Of a stretch of DNA of 42,135 nucleotides, positions 16,501 through 22,417 are shown one piece after another. Position 1 is the first letter of the stretch, and each line of letters begins with the position of its first letter. The stretch is from an uncultured Clostridia bacterium (GTDB lineage Bacteria > Bacillota > Clostridia > TANB77 > CAG-465), in NCBI GenBank assembly GCA_944387385.1, contig CALXES010000002.1, positions 1-42,135 on the forward strand, read 5' to 3'. The notes beneath the pieces are model-generated. The model was not told the origin of the DNA. It did not search any database and saw only the letters and a program-made list of their open reading frames with translations. The position numbers were made by a program, and so were the translations under genes.

Positions 16501-17949
16501 AACAAATGTAGTAAATTCATCAATTATCTCACCGTTTTTTACTTTACAAACAGCGACTTCTGTTATACCATCAGTATCTGGATTAAATCCTGTCGTTTCT
16601 AAGTCAAATATACAATATGTATCTTTTTTGGGAATTACTGGCTCAACGTCTACCGCAAGATATCCTTCAACACCATAAATAACTTTAATAGGAGCAGCAT
16701 CTAATATATCTTGAGTTGTTACTTTTCCTTCTTTTTTTACTAAATCTGCGTAATTATCTACTATTACATGATTGGCCTCAGGAAATGATTGAACAACCCC
16801 ATGATCTGTTATAGCTACTGCGGGATGTCCCCACTTTATTGCTTGCTTTACTAAATCTGTAGCGGAAGTTATAGCGTCCATAGCACTCATTTGAGTATGA
16901 AGATGTAATTCCACTCTTTTTTCATTTGCATTATCCATTCTCTCAGGAGGTTTTTCACCTTTGCATATATTATTTACCATTATTGTTAGCTCATTTGAAT
17001 AAGCATCCATTTGTGGACGCCCTTGTACAATAACATATGAATCTTTTTTTAATTTTGAATCGACTTCCTCATATTTTTGCTTATCTAAAAACATTTTACA
17101 AGACACTGTACACGTCTTATCTGTAACATCAATTGTAAGTAATATTTTACCATTTCTTAGTTCTCTTTCTTCTTTATTAATTAATTTTCCTGAAATACAT
17201 ACTCTATCATTACTAGGCACAACGTCTTCAATTTTAGTTATAACTGGATTTTGTATATTCACACCATATAATACATTTTCTGGTTGTGGCTCTCTTGCAA
17301 GCTCACGCTCTCTTTTTTCTTCTTCTGTAAGAGGCGCTTTTGGTACAAATTTAGGCTTTTGAATAGTTTTATTAGTACTTTGTACATTGTTATCTACACT
17401 ATAATTATTAAAATCTAAATTTAAATCTTCGAGTTTAACCATCTTAGTTTCAGGTAAATAACCTTTTTCTATTCCAGGCATGTCCTTAAATTCCACCTTA
17501 AAATCATCACCAAATTGCTTCTCTATACTTTTCTTCATATATTCATCAAGTCTTTTTATATATAAGAAATTAGAATATGGCTTCTCAAGTTCAATCTTTA
17601 AATTTCTTTCATCATTATCTATATTTATATGACAATTTTCAAATATATCTTGAGTATAATCATATTTTCTGTTAATGCAAGAAATAATGTCATATACATT
17701 TTGAATATCAATATCCTTTGGTTTTCCAGTATATTCATAATTTATTTTAAAACTAGATAATTCATATTGTGTCTTAGCTAGTCTTTCAAATTCTTCTATA
17801 TCTGATTGAGGTATATTTTCTGGGCTATATGAGTCTAAAATAACAGCATTAAGTTTTTTTGAATATTTAATTTCTTTAACTGTTGCCAAATTAAACATAT
17901 TATCTTCTCTTACACAGTTTTTAAATACCTCTTTAACTTGCTTATCCAA
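13501..17949 (-). CDS. polC: DNA polymerase III alpha subunit, Gram-positive type (PolC)
   Basis: Replicative DNA polymerase with built-in proofreading, 1482 residues, close to the usual PolC length of about 1440. Domain order: N-terminal region, OB fold (about 248-330), first part of the PHP domain (HLHTQMSAMDA at about 348-358), inserted DnaQ-like 3'-5' exonuclease (FDLETTGFNPDTDG at about 448; HNAHFD and HRAINDTRAT motifs), rest of PHP, and polymerase domain with GSRGSVGSSLAAYMTGI, a four-cysteine zinc motif (CPNC ... CPVC), and the catalytic PDIDLNF. C-terminal thumb and helix-hairpin-helix segments follow. The start is TTG at 17947-17949 with AGGAGGG seven bases upstream. No frameshift or loss of catalytic residues is seen. 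Confidence 0.97.
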   Translation of the reverse strand: MDKQVKEVFKNCVREDNMFNLATVKEIKYSKKLNAVILDSYSPENIPQSDIEEFERLAKTQYELSSFKINYEYTGKPKDIDIQNVYDIISCINRKYDYTQDIFENCHINIDNDERNLKIELEKPYSNFLYIKRLDEYMKKSIEKQFGDDFKVEFKDMPGIEKGYLPETKMVKLEDLNLDFNNYSVDNNVQSTNKTIQKPKFVPKAPLTEEEKRERELAREPQPENVLYGVNIQNPVITKIEDVVPSNDRVCISGKLINKEERELRNGKILLTIDVTDKTCTVSCKMFLDKQKYEEVDSKLKKDSYVIVQGRPQMDAYSNELTIMVNNICKGEKPPERMDNANEKRVELHLHTQMSAMDAITSATDLVKQAIKWGHPAVAITDHGVVQSFPEANHVIVDNYADLVKKEGKVTTQDILDAAPIKVIYGVEGYLAVDVEPVIPKKDTYCIFDLETTGFNPDTDGITEVAVCKVKNGEIIDEFTTFVNPEKPIPYNVQELTHITDEMVKDAPKMDEMIPKFLEFCKDSVLVAHNAHFDVSFIANKSEKLGLEFKPYVIDTYEMSLELYNGVENHKLGTLVEYLGIPLEGAHRAINDTRATAKMFIRMIEDCKKENIDVNDYIFTNIKDKSKNLSPNHIIILAKNYVGLKNLYKLVSFSHVWNFHKKPKISRSMLKRYREGLIIGSACEQGELYQEVLDYKLGRSDGSRIEEIAKFYDYLEIQPLGNNEFYERIGKKIKKEGKRPKGEEPEYIKLTHQQIIDINKFIVDLGDKLNKPVVGTCDVHFMNPEDEIYRRIIQAGQGFDDADEQAPLYFRTTEEMLKEFDYLTPEKAYEIVVTNTNLVASWCDRISPISDEKCPPHIEGCEQDIRNIAMEKAHKLYGEKLPQIVEDRLERELNSIISNGYSVMYIIAQKLVWDSNDHGYIVGSRGSVGSSLAAYMTGITEVNSLKSHYRCPNCKYSDFSDNGCANGFDLPDKKCPVCGADLDKDGMDIPFETFLGFKGDKEPDIDLNFSGEYQAKAHKYTEVIFGTGTTYKAGTIGTVAEKTAYGFVKNYFEERGITKPVAEINRLAQGCTGIKRTTGQHPGGIIVVPKGRTIYEFCPVQHPADDPYSDIVTTHFDYHSIDKNLLKLDILGHDDPTVIRMLQDLTGIDPTKIPLDDKETMGIFSSTEPLGVTPEQIRSEVGTYGVPEFGTKFVRGMLVDTKPTTFDELIRISGLSHGTDVWLNNAQTLIEQGTVTLQQAICCRDDIMIYLINKGLEPGLAFKIMEIVRKGKAPKKLTPDMVEEMKKHDVPDWYIDSCFKIKYMFPKAHAAAYVTNAFRIAWFKVHIPKAYYAAFMSIRADEFDSDSMLYGKDRVLAKMNEIDSMGNNAAPKDKNMYPILELVLEMNQRGIEFLPVDLYKSSVNKFLVEKDGIRPPLSALSGFGEVDAKKLVEAREKYRTFSSVEDMTIKSKIGKVAVETLRLAGCLDGMPRSEQIDMFDLL

Positions 17950-17956
17950 AAAAAAT

Positions 17957-17963
17957 CCCTCCT
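17957..17963 (-). promoter_or_regulatory. Ribosome binding site selecting the TTG start of polC
   Basis: AGGAGGG seven bases upstream of TTG. The next in-frame ATG lies well downstream with no comparable site. Confidence 0.75.
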
Positions 17964-17977
17964 ATTTTTCTTTACCC

Positions 17978-18006
17978 ATTATACTATTTTTTTAGTTTTT
18001 TGTAAA
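17978..18006 (-). promoter_or_regulatory. Promoter of polC
   Basis: TTTACA (18001-18006), 17-base spacer and TATAAT (17978-17983). Confidence 0.7.
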
Positions 18007-18050
18007 TAAAATTATTAGGTTATAAATTTTATTTTTATATAAAAAACGAC

Positions 18051-18080
18051 AAAAAAGAAGACTTCTTTTTAGAAGTCTTC
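18051..18080 (-). terminator. Terminator after the frameshifted gene
   Basis: Ten-bp stem GAAGACTTCT/AGAAGTCTTC (18057-18066 with 18071-18080), four-base loop, six T on the minus strand. Confidence 0.88.
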
Positions 18081-18086
18081 CATATC

Positions 18087-18891
18087 TTAAGACAATTCTT
18101 GTATATATTCATCCTTAAAAGATTTTAAAAGAATATCAAATTGTTTTTTCTTTAAATTGTTAATATCTTTAATTATACTATCCTTTGAAAATCTTTGAGA
18201 ATTAAAATAATATACTTGTATATTTATTATTACCCTGCCTATTCTTTTATCATAATACTCTGCAGTAGAAAAATCTTCTTCTTTAACATAACATGCCTTT
18301 AATTCGCTAAAATATCTTGTATTAAAACAAGTTGATATAAATTCTACATCTTGTTCTTTTAGCATAGAAGAATTATAATTATCTCTTTCAATGTTATATT
18401 TTTCCTTAGGATACTCTTCAACTTTTAAATTATTATAGTATTTTTCTATATCTGTAATTTTTCTAATGTAGTCCTCTGTAGTTGCTTCAAATTTAATAGA
18501 TTGAATTTTAGTATCATCACTTAAAATAATAATATTTCTTATGATTTCTAATCCCTTTTCATATCCTCTTAAATGATTACAATCCTCTGTTGTTTCAATT
18601 AAAATTAAGTTTTTAGATAATATAATTTTATGATTGTCATTTTTGTACACATCAACTTTTTGATTAAGATTTTTGGGATCATTAATATCATCATCTATGT
18701 TAGAAGATTTAAGAAATGATCTTTTTAAAAATAACAGTCTATTATGTTCATAACTATATCCGTAAACTTTCTAGCTTTTCTCCTACTAGTAATAACTTTT
18801 CTCTGTAGTCCTCACCTGTCAAATAATCAATTCGAATAAGCTCTCCTTTATAAATGTCTCTTTTTAGATTAGTGTTTTCTAATTTACTCAT
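18087..18891 (-). pseudogene. Gene of unknown function, apparently frameshifted near 18754-18774
   Basis: A consensus promoter and GAGGAGGAG site (18898-18906) lead to ATG 18889-18891 and a 45-codon frame that stops at 18754. A second frame, offset by +1, opens right after an in-frame TAG at 18771-18773 and runs 227 codons to 18087. Its first 40 codons (KVYGYSYEHNRLLFLKRSF and on) read like normal protein but have no start. The only later start is a GTG at 18650 without a ribosome binding site. Joined in the 18754-18774 overlap, the two frames would give a protein of about 270 residues. The product is charged and soluble, rich in Lys, Glu, Ile, Asn and Tyr, without membrane segments or a motif I recognise. 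Pseudogene, sequencing error or programmed shift are all possible. Confidence 0.6.
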
Positions 18892-18897
18892 AATCTA

Positions 18898-18906
18898 CTC
18901 CTCCTC
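18898..18906 (-). promoter_or_regulatory. Ribosome binding site of the frameshifted gene
   Basis: GAGGAGGAG six bases upstream of the ATG at 18891. It is much stronger than anything upstream of the GTG at 18650, which argues that translation begins here. Confidence 0.75.
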
Positions 18907-18948
18907 ATTATATTAATATTTAGATAAGTTAATATTTTAAGTTAGATA

Positions 18949-18977
18949 ATTATATCACAGCATCTTTTTTATGTCAA
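18949..18977 (-). promoter_or_regulatory. Perfect consensus sigma-A promoter of the frameshifted gene
   Basis: TTGACA (18972-18977), 17-base spacer and TATAAT (18949-18954). It is the only promoter in the window that matches all twelve consensus bases at 17-base spacing. Confidence 0.85.
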
Positions 18978-18981
18978 ATAT

Positions 18982-19011
18982 AAAAAGCTTGAAAATAGTT
19001 TTCAAGCTTTT
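18982..19011 (-). terminator. Terminator of the spoIID-spoIIQ-spoIIID-mbl cluster
   Basis: A 13-bp stem (18983-18995 with 18999-19011) around a three-base loop; its lower part is A/T pairs, so the T tract is part of the stem. It lies directly past the mbl stop codon. Confidence 0.8.
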
Positions 19012-19016
19012 AAATA

Positions 19017-20036
19017 TTAATATTTTTTTATCTTTATAGCGTTTCCTGACTCAAAGAGCTCAACATGGTTTAACGCTTTACCAGTTCCAATTGCTACACA
19101 AGATTGTGCATCTTCTGCTATCATTACAGGTATTCCTGTCTTTTCAGCTATAAGTTTATCTAGCCCCCAAACAAGACCTCCTCCACCAGTTATGTATATG
19201 CCTCTTTCTGACACATCCGCTACAAGCTCAGGTGGTGTTTCTTCAAGAACGGAATGAACACCTTCAAGAATTTTTTCAGCACATTCAGATAAAGCACTAT
19301 AAACTTCATCAGAAGTTATCTCAATCTCAACAGGAAGTCCAGATGTAATATCTCTACCTTTTACCATCATTCTATCAGTTACTGACTTAGGATACATACA
19401 TCCTATATTTATTTTTATTTCTTCCGCTGTTCTCTCACCAATTATAACATTTCTATTTCTCTTTACATATTTTATTATTGCCTCATCAAATTTATCTCCT
19501 GCCATTTTTATAGAAGTGCTCCTTACAGCGCCTCCCAAAGAAATAACTGCAATATCTGAAGTTCCTCCACCAATATCTACTATCATACTTCCATAAGGTT
19601 TAGTTATATCTATTCCAGCTCCTATGGCAGCTGCTATCGGTTCTTCAATTAAATATACTTTTCTTGCTCCTGCATGCGTAGCAGCATCAATTACAGCCTT
19701 TCTTTCAACTTCAGTTACACGTGAAGGTACACATATCATAATTTTAGGTGAAAAAACAAATTTACCACATACTTTATGAATAAAATACTTTAGCATTCTT
19801 TCTGTAATAGTATAATCTGATATAACACCATCTTTTAGTGGTCTAAGCGCAACAATGTTACCTGGAGTTCTACCAAGCATTTTTCTTGCTTCCTGTCCTA
19901 CAGCTAAAACTTGATTTGTATTTTTATCTATTGCAACAACTGAAGGCTCTCTTAATACAATTCCTTTTCCTTTTACATATACTAGTATAGTTGCAGTTCC
20001 TAAATCTATTCCTATATCTTGTCCGCCAAAAATCAC
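19017..20036 (-). CDS. mbl: MreB-family actin-like cell shape protein (Mbl)
   Basis: Bacterial actin that organises lateral cell wall synthesis under the membrane, 339 residues from a GTG at 20034-20036. The chosen start has GAGGGG (20045-20050) at good spacing and yields the normal N terminus IFGGQDIGIDLGTA. The longer frame to 20102 would run across the promoter and is rejected. Actin-fold motifs are phosphate-1 DLGTATILVYV, phosphate-2 VDIGGGTSDIAV and the adenosine motif GIYITGGGGLV. Its place directly after spoIIID matches the spoIIID-mbl order of Bacillus and Clostridium, hence the symbol mbl rather than mreB; the two paralogues are hard to separate by eye. It has its own promoter as well as possible read-through. 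Confidence 0.9.
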   Translation of the reverse strand: MIFGGQDIGIDLGTATILVYVKGKGIVLREPSVVAIDKNTNQVLAVGQEARKMLGRTPGNIVALRPLKDGVISDYTITERMLKYFIHKVCGKFVFSPKIMICVPSRVTEVERKAVIDAATHAGARKVYLIEEPIAAAIGAGIDITKPYGSMIVDIGGGTSDIAVISLGGAVRSTSIKMAGDKFDEAIIKYVKRNRNVIIGERTAEEIKINIGCMYPKSVTDRMMVKGRDITSGLPVEIEITSDEVYSALSECAEKILEGVHSVLEETPPELVADVSERGIYITGGGGLVWGLDKLIAEKTGIPVMIAEDAQSCVAIGTGKALNHVELFESGNAIKIKKY

Positions 20037-20044
20037 TATATATT

Positions 20045-20050
20045 CCCCTC
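20045..20050 (-). promoter_or_regulatory. Ribosome binding site selecting the GTG start of mbl
   Basis: GAGGGG eight bases upstream of GTG at 20036. Confidence 0.75.
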
Positions 20051-20061
20051 TTTCTGTTACA

Positions 20062-20090
20062 ATTATATTACATTTAGGAACCTTTTGCAA
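20062..20090 (-). promoter_or_regulatory. Promoter of mbl
   Basis: TTGCAA (20085-20090), 17-base spacer and TATAAT (20062-20067), in the gap after spoIIID. This would allow vegetative expression of mbl apart from the sporulation genes upstream. Confidence 0.65.
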
Positions 20091-20110
20091 CCATAAACAC
20101 AAACTTTATA

Positions 20111-20359
20111 TTAACTTATCTTACTATACTTTAATTTTGTAGCAAGTCCTCCTCTTAAATGTCTTTCCGATTTATTTAGTTCTAATATCTTCTTAGCTTC
20201 TGCAGCTAATGAAGGATTAAATTTCTCTAATCTTTCAGCTACATCTTTGTGTACAGTTGATTTAGATATTTCAAAAGCTTTAGCCGTTGCTCTTACTGTA
20301 GCCTTGTTTTCTATAATATAATTTGCAAATAATTTAGCTCTATCTTCTATATCACTCAT
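20111..20359 (-). CDS. spoIIID: Sporulation transcription factor SpoIIID
   Basis: Small DNA-binding regulator of mother-cell genes during sporulation, 82 residues, the usual size. The helix-turn-helix is visible as ATVRATAKAFEISKSTVHKD (residues 20-39), followed by RLEKFNPSLAAEAKKIL and the basic tail HLRGGLATKLKYS, both typical of SpoIIID. It starts behind a strong AGGAGG site and follows spoIIQ by 9 bases. In Bacillus the gene is transcribed by sigma-E; the operon placement here is consistent but does not prove it. Confidence 0.95.
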   Translation of the reverse strand: MSDIEDRAKLFANYIIENKATVRATAKAFEISKSTVHKDVAERLEKFNPSLAAEAKKILELNKSERHLRGGLATKLKYSKIS

Positions 20360-20368
20360 AGCAACCTC

Positions 20369-21205
20369 CTAATTATATATATAAGTTGGATCTATACTAA
20401 CATCATTTAAATAAAGCATAAAATGCAAATGAGCACTATCTAAATACTCTCCAACAGACGTATTTCCAACTTTTCCTATTTTCTGTCCCTTAACAACACT
20501 CTCTCCAACATTTACATATACTTCTTCATCTAAATTTGAATATTTACTAACATATCCGCTTATATGTTCAATAACAATAGTTGTTCCATAAAAAGAATCA
20601 TTATATATATCATCAACAACACCTCTTTCTATTGAATAGACATCTGAACCTATATCTGCAGATATATCTAGTCCATCGTGTGTTTTCCATTGTCCAAGTG
20701 TTTTAGAATATATAACTTTATCCGTAAAATACATCTTTTGTATCTCTCCAGTAATTGGCACACTAAATATTAATTTTTCCTCGACTTTTTTTACTATTGC
20801 TTTAGTTGCAAGCACCTTATCTTCTGTTGTTTCTTCATCTGATATTTGGTCATTATTATCTACAGAAGAAGATGTGGCAACACTACTTAAGTCTTTTGGA
20901 GATACTGTATCTGTATTTTCACTATATTTGCTATTTATTCCTAATGAAATTGTTAAAAGTAGTAATAATACCATAGAAGTAAGTATGCTAACTCCTTTTT
21001 TGGAAAGTTTTTTATTTTCTTTTACAATTTCTACCTCCAAAGAACCTTTCCTGGTCTTTTTTTTCTCAACATCTTCACCTTTACCTTCATCTTCATTAGA
21101 CGCTGCATCAAACTTTATTAGTTTACCTTTATTTTTTGGTTCAATTCTTTTTAAATTTAGCTTTTCTAAAAATTTATCTAATATATTTTCAATCTTAATT
21201 TTCAT
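20369..21205 (-). CDS. spoIIQ: SpoIIQ-like M23 (LytM) protein of the forespore-mother cell channel
   Basis: 278 residues: a basic, charged N-terminal cytoplasmic part (1-70), one transmembrane helix (71-90), a Ser/Thr/Asp-rich linker, and a C-terminal LytM/M23 domain (about 145-275). Zinc ligands are all present: His176 and Asp180 in THDGLD, and His259 and His261 in AHLHF. Known for the family: SpoIIQ in the forespore membrane pairs with SpoIIIAH across the intermembrane space during engulfment. Bacillus SpoIIQ has a degenerate metal site, while clostridial versions tend to keep it, as here. The ATG overlaps the spoIID stop codon (ATGA). Function rests mainly on the spoIID-spoIIIID neighbourhood. 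Confidence 0.88.
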   Translation of the reverse strand: MKIKIENILDKFLEKLNLKRIEPKNKGKLIKFDAASNEDEGKGEDVEKKKTRKGSLEVEIVKENKKLSKKGVSILTSMVLLLLLTISLGINSKYSENTDTVSPKDLSSVATSSSVDNNDQISDEETTEDKVLATKAIVKKVEEKLIFSVPITGEIQKMYFTDKVIYSKTLGQWKTHDGLDISADIGSDVYSIERGVVDDIYNDSFYGTTIVIEHISGYVSKYSNLDEEVYVNVGESVVKGQKIGKVGNTSVGEYLDSAHLHFMLYLNDVSIDPTYIYN

Positions 21206-22218
21206 ATTTCCCCTCTTTTCATTTGTTCACTATTAATATCTTTTATCTCGACATCTGTATAATAATGGTGAATTATCTCCTCACAGCTCTTACCTGCTTT
21301 AGCATATGTATTGGCACCTACCTGGCTAAGGCCAACTCCATGACCAAATCCCAAAACATCAAATTGTATATTCTCATTTCTTATACTTAAAGTAAAATTA
21401 GTTGAATTTAATCCAAATAAAGTACGAAGATTTTCTGCTTTTATACAATATGGTCCAACAGCAATGCTTTTGACTCTACCACTAGATGTATATTCATTAA
21501 TATGAATGTTATTAAATTCATCTAAAGTTAAATCGTGTATATATCCATTATCTATCAAAGTATTTTTAAAAGTAGCATAGCTTATAACATTAGTGGATGT
21601 CCTTCTTTCATAATTTTCATCTTCTACGTTTTCTACTGATTTTAAATATGGTATATCTACCCCTGACCAAATTGCACTTGCATCCTCCGTTTTTTGTGGA
21701 CTACTTGCATGAAATAATGCATCAATTATTTCCCCTTTATATGTAATTACCTCTCCTTGTGTTTCAATAATTGCTTTCTTTATTTTTTCCTCTCCATTTT
21801 TTATATCAGTTTCTGAAAAGCCTTTATTTTTCCATGTTTCTTCTAATTTGTCTATATCCGTAAAAGCTTGACAATGCATATAGCTATCACAGACGTCTGC
21901 CAATTCTTCTTTATCATTTATAATTTTATTAAATAGGTACGTCCTAGCCACCACCACTTGTGCTTTAATTGCTTCATATTCGTAACCAAAAGGAATTTCT
22001 GAAGCAACTACACATAATAAGTAATAATTTAAGTCTAATGTCTCTATTTGCCCCGTAGCGCTTCTTAAAAGCTGTATTGTACTACCAGATTCAAATTCAA
22101 TTTTTTCTTCCTCCTTCTTTTCTTCTTCTTTATTATTTATATTTTCAAGAGCTAGTACAACAATCAAGCAAAAAAGTACGGCTGAAATTACATATAAAAA
22201 AGCAAGTCTTAATTTCAA
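21202..22218 (-). CDS. spoIID: SpoIID lytic transglycosylase for engulfment
   Basis: 338 residues, starting at TTG 22216-22218 behind AGGGTGAT. An N-terminal membrane anchor (about 4-24) and a charged stalk precede the SpoIID domain. The catalytic glutamate lies in CVVASEIPFGYE (Glu74), followed by EAIKAQVVVARTYLF. The C terminus has the conserved GFGHGVGLSQVGANTYAKAG and HHYY blocks. It degrades peptidoglycan at the septum so that the mother-cell membrane can engulf the forespore. The segment normally reading SxSGGxTE is HASSPQKTE here, a divergence in a substrate-binding loop. It is the first gene of the cluster with spoIIQ, spoIIID and mbl. Confidence 0.93.
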   Translation of the reverse strand: MKLRLAFLYVISAVLFCLIVVLALENINNKEEEKKEEEKIEFESGSTIQLLRSATGQIETLDLNYYLLCVVASEIPFGYEYEAIKAQVVVARTYLFNKIINDKEELADVCDSYMHCQAFTDIDKLEETWKNKGFSETDIKNGEEKIKKAIIETQGEVITYKGEIIDALFHASSPQKTEDASAIWSGVDIPYLKSVENVEDENYERRTSTNVISYATFKNTLIDNGYIHDLTLDEFNNIHINEYTSSGRVKSIAVGPYCIKAENLRTLFGLNSTNFTLSIRNENIQFDVLGFGHGVGLSQVGANTYAKAGKSCEEIIHHYYTDVEIKDINSEQMKRGEI

Positions 22219-22262
22219 GATAAAATCACCCTAATATATATCTATTCAAGACTTGTCTAGTT

Positions 22263-22288
22263 ATTATATTTTTTTCTAAAAATGACAA
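22263..22288 (-). promoter_or_regulatory. Possible sporulation promoter of spoIID
   Basis: TTGTCATTTT (22283-22288 for the first six) and TATAATAA (TATAAT at 22263-22268) are 14 bases apart. That is too close for sigma-A but within the range of sigma-E promoters, whose -35 box can begin GTCAT. The -10 match to CATACAAT is weak, so this is tentative. Confidence 0.3.
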
Positions 22289-22375
22289 AATAAGTTCAGC
22301 TTTTTTTATATTATACGTACTTTTAATACTAAACCAAATTTTATTAATTATTTATCATATGATTTTTTGAGAAAT

Positions 22376-22409
22376 AAAAAAATGAGAGGAAGATTTAATT
22401 TCCTCTCAT
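22376..22409 (-). terminator. Terminator of the Tad-like operon
   Basis: Ten-bp stem ATGAGAGGAA/TTCCTCTCAT (22382-22391 with 22400-22409), eight-base loop and seven T on the minus strand, just past the last gene of the operon. Confidence 0.9.
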
Positions 22410-22417
22410 ATTTATTT

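Noticed and set aside
18087-18650. A complete 187-residue gene starting with GTG at 18650
   Set aside because: No ribosome binding site precedes the GTG, and the same frame continues upstream for 40 codons with coding character. The strong promoter and ribosome binding site lie further upstream at 18891-18977.
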